Below the pieces are notes generated by a model, which was not told the DNA's origin, did not search any database, and saw only the letters and a program-made list of their open reading frames with translations. Positions 33,302 through 44,144 of a DNA stretch of 64,000 nt are shown in pieces (the first letter of the stretch is position 1; each line of letters opens with the position of its first letter). Source of the DNA: Diphasiastrum complanatum (taxonomy: Eukaryota > Streptophyta > Lycopodiopsida > Lycopodiales > Lycopodiaceae); contig CM055107.1 of the NCBI GenBank assembly GCA_029204225.1, forward strand, positions 30,031,410-30,095,409. Direction: 5' to 3'. The position numbers and the translations under genes were made by a program.

Positions 33302-34600
33302 TTAACAACTCCAAGACTTCTCCTCTGTTTCTTGAATAGACCTTTGTCTAAGGCCTTTGTGAAGGGATGCCCAGCTAGCATCACTGTAGGAAAGCATCTG
33401 GAACCCTGCATCACGACAATAATACAAACCAAAATCTTTTGTTAATTGAAGATATTGCAAAATTCGTTTTGCAATCTTCCAATGTGTCGAGCCTGGATTC
33501 GTGCAAAATTGGCTCATCCTGAACACGACATAAGCAATGTCAGGACGTGTGTTATCTGCAAGGTACATCAATGACCCTACCAGTTTTCTGTATGGTGTGA
33601 GCTGCATCAATTCTCTCTCTTCTTCAGTCTTCGAAAATTTTTCGTTCGTCAGTACAATTCCTGCAAGCATTGGAGTATTTGTTGCTTTGCAATTCAGCAT
33701 CCCGAAATCTTCTAGGATTTTGTAGGTATATTCGGATTGATGAAGGTACAATTTACCTCCCTCATAGTCCCTGTCAATTTGTAAGCCAAGGTAACACCTG
33801 GCTTCTCCCAGATCTACAATCTCAAAATGTTTCGAGATATCATTCCTCACTTCAGCAATAAGCTTCTCACTCTTTCAGAGTATCAGAGTGTCGTCCACAT
33901 ACACAGCCACAATGACGATCTTCCCATCTGTAATTCTTACATAGACATTGGAATCAGCCATTAGTGGCTTGAATCCTAAAGATTTCAGGGCTTGATCTTT
34001 CTTCTTATACCATTGTCACGCTGACTACTGTAGACTGCAGATACTCCTATGCATTCTGCATGCATAAGTAGGAAGTGAATTCAAGATATAGCCTGGGGGT
34101 TGATCCATGTAGACCTCTTCGTCTAACTCACCATGCAAGAAGACTGTCTTCTTGTCCATGATGTAAATCCTGAGATCATAACTTTTGCGCTTGAGTGCAG
34201 GAAAAAGAAGGCCATCCAGGACAAGAAGAAGCAGTCAGGCAAGTATACGTAGGGATGAATGTTTTACGACAGGAGAGAAGGTCTCAGAATAATCAATACC
34301 ATATCTCTAAGAGAATCCCTTCGCTACAAGTCTTGCCTTATACTTTGAGACATCTCCATCCGGTCCATACTTCAGCTTGTATACCCATTTGCATTTTACA
34401 GTCTTTTGCTTATCTGATAATGGCTGCAACGTCCATACCTGGTTCTTCCTCATAGATTTCATCTTCTCATTCATGGCTTGGATCCATTTGTCCTTCTCTG
34501 GACATTCAATTGCTTTCTCGAATGTTTGTGGTTTGCCACTGAATCCACAAAAATTTTCTGACGTGAAAGCTGAGTTGCCTGACACAAATTTTGCTGACAC
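33302..34600 (-). pseudogene. Copia reverse transcriptase/RNase H region (element A)
   Basis: Minus strand. The N-terminal RT is at 34600-34307 (KDKWIQAMNEKMKSM, VKCKWVYKLKYGPDGDVSKY, ARLVAKG). Between the open frames lies AVYVDDTLIL with the catalytic YVDD, followed by one stop codon. The palm-to-RNase H frame at 33850-33302 reads LGEARCYLGLQIDRD, YRKLVGSLMYLADNTRPDI and HWKIAKRILQYLQ. The RNase H end is missing: after DASWASLHKG the sequence leaves the family. Decayed by at least one stop, frame changes and 3' truncation. Confidence 0.8.
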
Positions 34601-34999
34601 TTTTCATTGTCTTGTCGACCTTCTAGGAAACTGCAATGCCTTTGCCTTTGTCTGCTCTTCTAGGTCTGGAACCATTTCGGTTTACAGGTACTGTAGTAGT
34701 AGGCTGGCTCTTGAAACTTTCTTCGTCTGATTCATCACTCGAATGCGAAGTGACTCAAACATCTTCGTTTGAGTGTTCGTCCTCTGCTCCCTTCGTCACA
34801 GTTGTAGATCATAGTACTGTCTTTCAAGAACTTCATAGCTGACAGGATCATCGTTGGCCATCGTTCTGCTCTCATCAAATTTGACATCTCTGACTGCCTT
34901 CACAATGTTTGTCTCTAGCATGTAAACTCTATAGTATGACAAATTATTGTCATATCCAACAAGATATCCCTGTTCAGCTTTCTCATCAAGCTCCTTTCA

Positions 35000-35745
35000 A
35001 AGTTTATCAAGAATATGTGCATAAGCTGCACAGCCAAAGATTCTGATGTGAGTCAGATTGGGTTTTCTACCCCCACCATAATTTGTGTGGTGTCGTGTGA
35101 GGAACACTAGACTTTCATGTCTTGTTCTGAATGTAAGCAGCTCTAGTTACTGCTTCAGCCCACAGTACTCTTGGAGCTTTCGAGTAGGCCATCATGCATC
35201 TGGTAGCTTCCATTAGAGTCCTATTCTTTCTTTCTGCAACACTGTTGTGTTGCGGTGTGTAAGATGCAGTCCTTCTGTGAATGATACCACGATCATTGCA
35301 AAAGTCAGTGAAGTGATTCGAGATGTATCCTCCACCTCGATCTATTCTGATCTGCTTTACTTTGTTACTAGTGCATATTTTGTCCAATTCACACACTCTG
35401 TGAATTTGTCAAATGCTTCTGATTTATTGTGAATAAAATAGACTCTGACAAATTTACTATAATCATCAATAAAGGTAATGCAATATTTTGAGCCTCCTAC
35501 TGAGATTACATTGAAAAGTCCACATATATCAGAATGCACTAACTCCATAATCTTAGTCGTTCTATAGGAGTCCTTGACAAATGGAGTGCGTGACATCTTA
35601 CCCTTCAGACATGCATCACAGGTCGTCGAACTGGTTGCATTCGATATGCTCACCCTTGTGATTGCTTCATGATGGCTTGCTTGATATAGTGCCATTGAAT
35701 TCATATGGCATAGTCTCCTGTGCCATAGAGTGTCTGGCAAATCAT
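35000..35745 (-). pseudogene. Copia integrase region (element A)
   Basis: Minus strand: DTLWHRRLCHMNSMALYQ (His/Cys motif), CLKGKMSRTPF, LVHSDICGLF, KYCITFIDDYSKFVRVYF (catalytic Asp), then IRIDRGGGYISNHF (second Asp) and QHNSVAERKNRTLMEA (Glu). A frame change near 35370 separates the two catalytic parts. Gag and protease, normally upstream, are absent: only about 65 bases separate this region from the primer-binding site at 35811-35820. Confidence 0.8.
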
Positions 35746-35810
35746 CATGAGTCTGATGTGTTAGAAATAGATTGTGGCTCTAATGCCACATGTTTGAGAA
35801 AGTTGTGGTT

Positions 35811-35820
35811 CTGATACCAT
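35811..35820 (-). other. Primer-binding site remnant next to the LTR of element A
   Basis: Minus strand TGGTATCAGA, preceded by CAACA and one extra A. TGGTATCAGAGC is the usual copia primer-binding site for initiator Met-tRNA. Here the match covers ten bases. Confidence 0.6.
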
Positions 35821-36921
35821 TGTTGTGATTGTGGGTGTTTGCTCTGATACAAAATAAATTGTTATGACCACTAGCAGGATCGTGGAATACTTGGAGAATG
35901 GAGTTATGAATAGTTCTTTGTGTGTGAAATCAGATTATCAGTGTAGGAGTCATAGACTGTCGTGAAAGAGAGATTGCAAAAATAATTAGGCATCTGAGAC
36001 AGCCATGCAATTTTTCTGATGCTGATAACCTGATATGAAGAGAGTGTAAAATCAATTCAGGCGTCATGGACAGCCATACACATCTCTGCTTAATCGTATT
36101 TGTGTGAGAGGAGGGAGAGTTATCATTCAACAAGAATGCAATGAAGTGTAGAACAATAGCGAATCTGTATATTGAAGTTGTAAATACAACGATCAGACCA
36201 CAATACAATTGCGTTGATAAGCGCGTGATTCTACTAACAGATTCAAAACAATTGCTAAAGTTTTGAATTCTCTCTCTATATATAATCACTAACTTTGAGG
36301 AGTCAACTACTGATGAAAGGCATTCTCTACTATCTGAGCTTACGAATCTGCCTCTATTTTTTTATCTCTGTTCTGTCATCTCTCATCACTCGCTCAATTA
36401 CATGTATATATATACATATCACCTGAAGAGATCTTGTACTAACTTAATTTTACAATTACAAGATTGATTAATAGTTGTAAAACTAATTAATGGATCAGTT
36501 CATTAATGGAACGTGAAGGCTTTCAGATCTGATAGCGATAGTCTGTGTAATTTTGGTAGACTGAAAATGTGACACTCCTTGCCCTTTTGGCCGTTGCCTT
36601 TACCTGAGGGCAGCCTTCAGGTTTGGAAGACAGCTTCGGCATTTATGAAAACACCTTCATCATTTGGAAGACACCTTCGGCATTTGTAGGGCAAGTGTTG
36701 TCTGTCAAAAAACTCATGTAGAACTGCAGTGTCGAGGCTTTCGCATTTTTCGGCTATGGCAAAATGCGAGTAAAAAACCAAATGGTGGCGACAATTAGTT
36801 CAAAAATGCAGACTGTTTAAAAACAGTTCATTTTTTTTTGCAGGTTACATTTGAGAGAGTAAAAATTATGAGAAGGAAGGAGGACTGTTGGGATGAGTAG
36901 GAGTTAGATTCAATTCCAACA
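35821..36921 (-). mobile_element. Copia LTR, ~1.1 kb (element A)
   Basis: On the minus strand it starts TGTTGGAATTGAATC after the polypurine tract AAGGGGGAG and ends CAATCACAACA before the primer-binding site, giving matching TGTTG...CAACA ends. An RNase H end lies upstream of it and an integrase downstream, so it is a shared LTR between two element halves. Confidence 0.65.
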
Positions 36922-36934
36922 CTCCCCCTTAAGC

Positions 36935-37265
36935 TAACTGCTATGAATCTGATCTGCAATTGAGATTTAACATACCTACTAAAGTAGAATGCTTATTTCT
37001 AGACAATGGCTTTGTCAAAATATCAGCCAATATATTGTCTGTATGACAGTAACTTAGTACAACATCTTTACTCTGAACTTTCTCTCTAAGAAAATGGAGT
37101 TGAACTTCTATATGTTTAGTTCTATTATGAGTTCGTGGGTTCAGAGATAGAGCTATGCAGCTCTGATTGTCGCACTAGAGTATTGTTGGATTGATCTGTG
37201 GGAATTGTGAATCCTGCAGCAGCCTCGTTAGCCAGATTATCTCCTTCACTGCTGATGTAGCGGCA
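36935..37265 (-). pseudogene. Copia RNase H C-terminal fragment
   Basis: Minus strand reads EGDNLANEAAAGF, then TILWCDNQSCIALSLNPR (family motif DNQSA.AL), HIEVQLHFLREKVQSKDV and ILADILTKPL, ending just before the PPT and LTR at 36921. It is cut at its 5' end exactly where direct repeat R copy 2 starts (37266). Several frames are involved. Confidence 0.7.
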
Positions 37266-37854
37266 AGTGAGTACAATGGCTTGAAGTAATTACTTCAGCT
37301 TGCTGAGCGTGATAACGTTGGCTATAACTCCGATTGGAAAAAGAAGACTTACATTGCTTGATTCAGCTAGTAGTATATATTTACAAGTGCCTTAAATAAA
37401 TATCTTACAATTGTTGAATGTTATTTACGCTAGTCTTTGTATATGTACAAAGTGGGTAACCGCCCTTGGGATATATAGCAATTTAGTTGTTTTTAGGGTT
37501 GATGATAAGTTTGGCGACGTCGGTCTGCCACTGTTGGAAAAACCTGGAAAACCCAAAGGTACCTTTAGACTGAAGGTATGTAAATCCCAAAGGTACCTCT
37601 ACAGCGAAGGCAGGAAAAATGTGAAAAAGGCGAAGGTGGTCCTGAAATGGATTCCAAGGCATTCTGGCCACTGTGTCACATTTTTCACGAAGGTGCAAAA
37701 AAGGCGAAAAAGGCGAAGGTGGCCCTAAAATGGATTCCAAGGCATTTTGGCCATTGTGTCGTTCGCAAAGGTGTGAAAAAAGTTATAAAAAAGATGGTGC
37801 CTTAAAAAATATTTAAGGCACAAAAATTCTCAAAGGGAAAAATGGGAAGGTCCG
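37266..37854. repeat. Direct repeat R, copy 2
   Basis: Begins GTGAGTACAATGGCTTGAAG, ends near GGGAAGGTCC. Same orientation as copy 1 (31551-32099) but about 40 bases longer, mainly through small insertions near 37300 and 37520. Confidence 0.8.
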
Positions 37855-38130
37855 AAACATGTAGTCGGCCTTTAGTTTTTAAAATGCTCATTACTTGAAC
37901 AATTTGTTTAAGGCTAAGCATAAAAAACCTAACACATTGAATACTAGTTACATAGGCATGTAACATTCCTTCCCCCTAATCTTAATTTTTTTTCTTGTAG
38001 AAAATTTTTTGGCAAATTCTTCTGGAGATCAACCTCCTTTTCCCAGGTATCCTCTTCTTCTTATTTGCCCCTCTACCTGACTAAAAATTCCCAAAGTAGT
38101 TTTTGTTGAGATTAAATTTGTAAGGATTTA
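37855..38130 (-). pseudogene. Gypsy chromodomain end plus LTR start (minus strand)
   Basis: Minus strand [17 protein letters not shown] and NFL match the chromodomain end at 48180-48238. It is followed by GGGGGAAGGAATGTTACATG, a polypurine tract plus LTR start, the same as at 48260-48290. The LTR remnant (about 37970-37855) is cut by repeat R copy 2. Stops lie upstream in the frame. Confidence 0.65.
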
Positions 38131-38493
38131 GAAAGCTGCAAATTTCTACATGAAATGGAGAAAATGTCGCACGTAGCTCATGAGATTATTCGTAGTTATG
38201 AAAATTAGGCCAGACATTGTACTAATCTTAATAAGTCTTTCAGAGATTCTAAGAGGGCCTTGGCATTTTGCGAGTAAATCATCTGTGAGTTTTGCGAGTT
38301 TTTTTCTTGCCATGATTCAACAAAAAGATAGCACATGGTGTGCTACCTTTTTACGCTACTACTTCAATGTTTATTATGAAGAATGTGGTTTGGTACATAG
38401 TTAGAAATGTCACAAAGTAAAAAAAATTCAAATTAATTTTTTTTTGCAGCCTCCAAACTCCGGTGTGCATGAGACTGTTCGAAAAAAAAAAAA

Positions 38494-38598
38494 TTGCAGC
38501 TTCCAAACCCAGCACGCCGGCGTGCACGAGATCTCTTGAGATTTTTTTTTCTTCAGGAGATATCATGCACGCCGGCGTGTCGGGTTTAGAGGCTGCAA
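38494..38598. repeat. Fold-back (inverted repeat, 42-bp arms)
   Basis: Arms 38494-38535 and 38557-38598 are imperfect inverted complements around a 21-base T-rich loop. Each arm holds the palindrome GCACGCCGGCGTGC or a near copy. Degenerate relatives of the arm occur at 38448-38480 and 38620-38700. It could be a MITE-like or fold-back element; no target duplication was confirmed. Confidence 0.6.
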
Positions 38599-38797
38599 TT
38601 TTATTTATTTTTTCATTTCATATAGCATGCCGACGTGCTATCTTTAAATGCTACAATTTTTTTTAGTTCTTTTCTTTAACACGTCGACTTACCATGTTCA
38701 GAGGTTGAAAAAAATATTCTGAAATAATGTTTTTCCACAAAATTTGATTCTCATATGTGTCAAAATAGCTTTTCTATTTTATAATTTACTCGGCTAG

Positions 38798-39433
38798 TGT
38801 GAAAGATTTCAGATCCTTAAGATCCAATCTACTTGAATGACCTTTGGTTAGAAAGAAAAATACACTATCAATTTCACCAATGTAGAAAAATCAGCATCTA
38901 CACACAATTTGAGATGCAAATACTAATAGAACTTGATCAAACTTGAATGAAATGATTATGTACTGTTGCTGTCCATACAAAACCAGCAAGCTACTGTATT
39001 TCACACTTGTGGATCCAAAAATAGCAAATATAGATCATTCTACACATATAATTGCAAGCAATCACCAAGATAGTGCACCAATGGATAGTAGAACCCAAGA
39101 GAACCATGTATAAGCATGAAATGAGATAAAGAAGAGAGAACATGACTCTCTCCACGAGTTACATCCTTTTATAGCAGGTCCAAACCCTATTTGGCCACTT
39201 GGCTTTCCCACCAAAATGCTAACCCCTAGATTCAATGTACCCAACTTATTCAAATCGAATCTACTCAAACTCGCATTCTATCTTTCCCACACTTTCAAAA
39301 AGTGTTTATTCAAATGAAATTTAGACCTTTGAGCTTTGAAAAGTCAACCTCTAAGTCTAAAACAAGTTTTGGCCTCAATATGCCAAATATGAAAATATTG
39401 CAAAATGTGATGAAACTAGTTGAATCTTTCACA
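38798..39433 (-). repeat. 3' LTR of copia B
   Basis: 636 bp, flanked on the left by target duplication GCTAG (38793-38797). It lacks about 15 bases present in the other LTR near 44570. Confidence 0.9.
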
Positions 39434-40004
39434 CTCCCTCTTCAACTAGTTTTAGCATAGACTTTGATAATACTCCAAGTGAAGTCCTATGCTTCATGAA
39501 CAAGTCTTTTTCCAATGCTTTGGTGAAGATATCAGCTACACATTCCCTTGAAGACACATGTTGAAGCTCCACCTCCTTTGCAATGACTCGCTCCCTCACA
39601 AAATGATATTGTATCTCAATATGCTTGCTCCTAGCATGAAAGATAGGATTGGATGCCATTCTTTGGGCTGATTGATTGTCACAAAAGATGATTGGTCTCT
39701 CTAAAAAATCCAGCAAGTGAATACCCTTGATTATCCTTTTGATCCATACCATCTCCTTTGTGCAATGTGTAAGAGCTTTGTACTCGGCCTCACTAGATGA
39801 CAATGAGATAGTGGCTTGTTTCTTTGACATCCATGATATAGCTCCATCGCCTATGAAAATACAATAAGCACTAATGGATTTCCTATCCATTAGTCCGAAG
39901 CTGAAAATCCAAAAAGATTAGGTGATGATCCCTCATACAATATGCCAAAATCTTGAGTTCCAATGATGTACCTCAAAACTCGCTTTCCTAGCTTCCAATG
40001 CTCC
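39429..40004 (-). pseudogene. Copia B RNase H domain
   Basis: Minus strand. Begins KRVLRYIIGTQDFGILYEG (RT end/tether), then SISAYCIFIGDGAISWMSKK, TISLSSSEAEYKALTHC, IIFCDNQSAQRMASNP and HIEIQYHFVRERVIAKEV, to VEEGV just before the polypurine tract. The catalytic acidic set of copia RNase H (E in SEAEY, D in CDNQSA) is visible. A stop (near 39895) separates it from the foreign ORF. Confidence 0.82.
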
Positions 40005-42009
40005 TAGCATAGTTTTTGCCAATAGAACTTTGATCCATCATAAGAATGATCTTCTTCATAAGAATAGATCTCCTTTCAATGATCATGTAATGCTCAAAAT
40101 AGAAACAACCATAATTGATATAGAGAATAGTGTCCACTTGGGATGCTTCACTATTTCTTACATCAATTTTGCATGTAAAAATGTGACTAGAACATGAAGA
40201 ATCAAATATAATGTAAATGAAATGATTCCACCATGCTTCCAACTCTGAACTCTTTGGAAAAATACAGCAAACAAACAATAAATGTGAGTGATCAACTTTT
40301 GCTTGCATGTCTCCTCCTCCTTTGTCCTTTGTTGTCTTGTATCCACCATGATACTCCATGAATGAGCCTCCATCTTCATCTTGCCACAAGAAACCATCAA
40401 ACCTTGGAAATCCATGAGTAGGTGAGTACATAAATGATGCAAATCCAGCACCACATGACTCCATAAACCAAGTAGTTTGCACTAGTCCATCTTCAAGATC
40501 TACTTGACACAAGAAAATGACCATGAATTCACCAAAAATTGACAATCTCCAAATATTGGCACCAAGTAGCTCAACACTTGAGATCTTAGCCATGGATGAG
40601 TGACATAATGAACCTCCAATAGCTTCATTTCCATCAGCAAAATCAGCCAAGAATTCTAGTACAAATCCAACATTAAAACAATGCTCACCAATGTAGCTAG
40701 TTTTACCATATCTTGACAATTTGCACACATCCACATGAAATTGCTCAAACATGAGATAGAACAAGTAAAGTAAACTTGAACAACACTTCCTTGCTGCTCC
40801 TTTGACCTTACTTGAGTCTTCAATATGCTGCAAAAACATATCCATAACACCTTTGCCAATTACCTCTCCTTTGATGCTCTTGACTAGCTCCAAATTGCCA
40901 ACTTCCCTTTTGACTAGTTGAAGCGCTTTGAGATCAACCTCTTGATCTTCAACTTGACCATCAAAGTCATTGAACAAAATTTGTTTTCCAGATCCATTAC
41001 TTGATTTTACAGCAGGATAACATCCATCCACTTGCATAGCTCCATGTACACAAGAAGATCCTCCAAAAGATGTTCCACTCTTAATAAGAGATCGATACTC
41101 AAGATCCATTGCTTGGATCCACTCCTCTTCTTTCCTTGCTTGATCTACACTTGTAGGCTCATCCAAAGAGGTTAGGAAAGCAACATAGTTTCCAAAAACT
41201 ACTTGCTTACCCTTTTGATCATATGTGAGCCTTGAAGGTACTTGTCTTTCTCTTGATGTTCTCCTTGGCTTTTGACTTGATGAAGGTCCATCATCACCAC
41301 CATCCAAAGTAGGATCCTTCTCATCAACATCAAGAATGTTAGATCCATCTACTTTACCATCAATCATGCTTGAAGACACCTTTGGAATGTTTCCCTCATA
41401 AAAAATGACATCTCTACCAACAATCACTTTGTTAGTAGAAGGAATGTAAACCTTGTAGGCTTTACTCACCTCACTATATCCAACAAAAATACCTCTTCTT
41501 GAAGATGGATCCTCCTTGGTCATATCATCAAGAGTAATGTTGACATAGCATGTGCATCCAAAGGTTCTTAGAAAGTTGACACTCGGCCTCCTCTTGAATA
41601 GCATCTCAAAAGGTGTCCTTCCATCCAAAATAGCACTCGGCCACCTATTGCACAAGAAATTGGCGCACAGCAAAGCTTGATCCCAAAATGGTTTGTCAAG
41701 ATTAGCACTTAACCTCATAGCTTTAGCACTTTCACATAAAGTTCTATTCTTCCTTTCAGCCACTCCATTTTGTTGTGGGGTCCTTGATGTTGTATACTCC
41801 CTCTTGATCCCATGCTCATCACAAAAGGCCTTGAACTTGTTAGATATGTACTCACCACCATTGTCACCTCTCAAGCACTTGATCTTTGTGGAGAATTGGT
41901 TCTCCCTTGCATTCTTGAACTTGACAAAGACATCATACACTTCATCCTTGCTCTTTAGTAGATAGATCCAACAAAATCTACTAAAATCATCAATGAATGT
42001 TACATACAT
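39988..42009 (-). CDS. 673-codon ORF: copia integrase fused to an unrelated module
   Basis: One uninterrupted frame. Residues 1-175 are integrase: YVTFIDDFSRFCWIY (Asp), [11 protein letters not shown] (Asp), QQNGVAERKNRTL (Glu). Residues 175-310 are the integrase C-terminal part (RRGIFVGYSEVSKAYKV) and linker, entering the RT start at EEEWIQAMDLEYRSLIKSG. There the family is left: from about residue 312 to 660 the sequence (KQILFNDFDGQVEDQEVDL, FLADFADGNEAIGG, WLWQDED-like and WWNHFIYIIF stretches) is not RT and shows no YVDD. The module is rich in Cys, Phe and Trp. Source unknown; a captured host transcript is one explanation. Gag and protease upstream are frameshifted while this long frame is open. 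Confidence 0.7.
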   Translation of the reverse strand: MYVTFIDDFSRFCWIYLLKSKDEVYDVFVKFKNARENQFSTKIKCLRGDNGGEYISNKFKAFCDEHGIKREYTTSRTPQQNGVAERKNRTLCESAKAMRLSANLDKPFWDQALLCANFLCNRWPSAILDGRTPFEMLFKRRPSVNFLRTFGCTCYVNITLDDMTKEDPSSRRGIFVGYSEVSKAYKVYIPSTNKVIVGRDVIFYEGNIPKVSSSMIDGKVDGSNILDVDEKDPTLDGGDDGPSSSQKPRRTSRERQVPSRLTYDQKGKQVVFGNYVAFLTSLDEPTSVDQARKEEEWIQAMDLEYRSLIKSGTSFGGSSCVHGAMQVDGCYPAVKSSNGSGKQILFNDFDGQVEDQEVDLKALQLVKREVGNLELVKSIKGEVIGKGVMDMFLQHIEDSSKVKGAARKCCSSLLYLFYLMFEQFHVDVCKLSRYGKTSYIGEHCFNVGFVLEFLADFADGNEAIGGSLCHSSMAKISSVELLGANIWRLSIFGEFMVIFLCQVDLEDGLVQTTWFMESCGAGFASFMYSPTHGFPRFDGFLWQDEDGGSFMEYHGGYKTTKDKGGGDMQAKVDHSHLLFVCCIFPKSSELEAWWNHFIYIIFDSSCSSHIFTCKIDVRNSEASQVDTILYINYGCFYFEHYMIIERRSILMKKIILMMDQSSIGKNYARSIGS

Positions 42010-42539
42010 CTTAGCTCCACTATTGCTAATTGTAGTAAATCCATGAATATTGAATGTACAAGTTGAAAAGGCTTTGTAGATCTAGAAATAGATCTAGTAT
42101 AAGGTAGTCTATGTGACTTAGACAAAGCACAAGACTCACAAACATGCTTGTCATTACTTAAGGAACTTGGAAGACCAATCACAACCTTCTTCCTTGTCAT
42201 TACCTCCAATGACTTGAAGTTGAGGTGTCCCATCCTTTTGTGCCAAACCTCCTGAATAGAAATTTGCTCCCTTGCAACACATCCAACTTGGTTAGAAATA
42301 ACACAAGCATCAAGTTTGAACAACTTCCCTTGCCTTTTACCTTTTCCAATCAAGACATCCTTCCTTTTGATCAAACAATCATCTCCATCAAACTCCACCT
42401 TGAGGCCCTTACTTAGCATTTGAGTCACACTAAGCAGATTCTTGGTAATAGATAGAATAAACAAGACATCCTCCAAATGAACATTCCTATTTGTAGAGAG
42501 AGAAATAGGAATTGTGCCAATCCCTTTGATATTGCACAC
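42000..42539 (-). pseudogene. Copia B protease end and GAG-pre-integrase
   Basis: Minus strand: ISLSTNRNVHLEDVLFI, KNLLSVTQML (post-protease linker), then IQEVWHKRMGHLNFKSLEVM (His-Cys zinc motif) and KHVCESCALSKSHRLPY. The frame then slips at about 42005 before the integrase ORF. An in-frame join to the integrase is lost. Confidence 0.78.
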
Positions 42540-43003
42540 TGACCATCATTGGCCATGTAGATCACCCTCTTGTCATCTCCATATGCCAACAAAGAAGTGA
42601 AGTACTCTTTGTGAAAGGTCATGTGTGAACTTGCTCCACTATCAATCCACCAAGGATCTAGATCTCCATCATTAGCAAGCATACATGAAGACATCACAAA
42701 AGCAATCATCATTTGCATCTTGCACATCCAAACCATCCTCATCAAGAGTAAGATTACCTTGCTTGTCTCCTTGATCTCTCTTCTTCTTGTAGCACTCACT
42801 TGCAAAGTGTCCTTTGATGCCACAATAGAAGCACTTGAGCTTTGATCTATCCTTCTTTTTGCCACTTGAAGAAGCATCCACTTGAGCTTGCCCTTTAGAC
42901 CACTTGCGTTTGGTTTTGCCCTTGAATTTGCCCTTTGTGAACATAGCATCCTCTTGAAGTGTCGATGTAGATCCACCTCTTGCTTGAAGCCTATATTCCT
43001 CAT
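42425..43003 (-). pseudogene. Copia B protease frame
   Basis: The part about 42560-42680 reads DPWWIDSGASSHMTFHKEYF, the retrotransposon aspartic protease motif (D-S-G), then DDKRVIYMANDGQCAISKG. The rest of this frame is an alternative reading of the gag region. It is offset from the gag frame (near 42690) and the next one (near 42540). Confidence 0.75.
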
Positions 43004-43555
43004 TGATCAAGATCTCTTGAAGATCCATCAAACTTGGCAAAGTCTTTTGAATAGCAATACTTTGAACAAAGATAGCATGAGCATCCAAGAAGCCATTAAG
43101 AATCACTTGAATAAGCTCTCCTTCCTTAATGCTTTCATCTATGCAAGCTAACTCATCATTCAATGCTTTCATTCTCAAAACAAAAGTACTTGGACTTTCT
43201 TCATTCTTTTGCAAACAAGAAAAGATTTGCCTTCTTAGAGTCAACACTCTAGAAGTAGACTTGGATTCATAAAGCTTCTTCAATGAATTCCAAGTTTCCA
43301 AAGATGATGTGCACTTACCAACTTCCTTGAGAAGTTCATTGGTAACATTCATCTTTATCATGTGTAGAGCCATCTTGACCTCTTGTCATACCTCAATTGA
43401 TCTTGTTGTGTTGCTGGTCTCTCCTCCAAACCTACAACAATATCCAAAACATCATTCATCTCAAGAAGTGACTCCATCCTCACTTTCCATAATGAATAAT
43501 TACTTGAGGTAAGCCTATCATTGGCTTCCAACATGACTCCAATTGAAGTTGCCAT
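42672..43555 (-). pseudogene. Copia B gag with CCHC zinc knuckle
   Basis: The start at 43555 (MATSIGVMLEANDRL, then SSNYSLWKVRMESLLE) is the typical copia gag N-terminus. A 1-base slip near 43375 moves to the frame that continues SLETWNSLKKLYESKS, LTLRRQIFSCLQKNE and ILNGFLDAHAIFVQS, with the zinc knuckle CFYCGIKGHFASECYKKK near 42800. Gag forms the particle and binds RNA; this copy is frameshifted. Confidence 0.82.
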
Positions 43556-44132
43556 GTAGCAATGACCTGATCTTCTCTTTCAACCTGTTTCAATGCACAA
43601 AGCACTCCTTTGAACAACAACAAATGCTTTCAAAAGAAATCACCAAGATTTGAAACTATCTCACAAATTCTCTTCTAGCACTTATCTAAGCAAATCAACA
43701 CATAGAATCATGGAATCTTGATCAACCTATGATCTATCCTCAATCTAATGACTTTTGCCACTTTCTAAGATTGAAACACACTCAAATGAAGTCCAGCAAC
43801 CTCACTATCTAGAGATCCAATCAAAATTAGGGTTTTGACAAAATCACAAAAAATTGACTATTCCAAATCTACATGCAAATGCTGAAAATTTGATAAGCCA
43901 CCACTTAGGCTGAACCAATGATCCAAAAATCGGCCAAATCCAGCATGTGAATTCAAAAAATGGAATTGAACAACTATATTGACCTATTTAGTGTTTTGAT
44001 CTACAAAAGATCCAATCTACAAAAGCAAAAAATCCGATTTTGGTGTAGAATCCTTTCTAGCATGCTCTAGACTTGATATCTTCACCAAATCATTGATAGA
44101 TCTGATTTCCTCCTCCATAACTTGAAACACAA
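43556..44132 (-). other. Copia B 5' untranslated leader
   Basis: Sequence between the primer-binding site and the gag start. No coding frames. It contains TCTCTTTC-rich and A/T-rich stretches. Confidence 0.6.
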
Positions 44133-44144
44133 GCTCTGATACCA
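44133..44144 (-). other. Primer-binding site of copia B
   Basis: Minus strand TGGTATCAGAGC immediately follows the 5' LTR end CTTTCACA, as in copia elements primed by initiator Met-tRNA. Confidence 0.88.

Noticed and set aside
40158-40454. Separate 98-codon protein inside the copia B module
   Set aside because: It overlaps the longer 673-codon frame on the same strand and has no start context or domain of its own.
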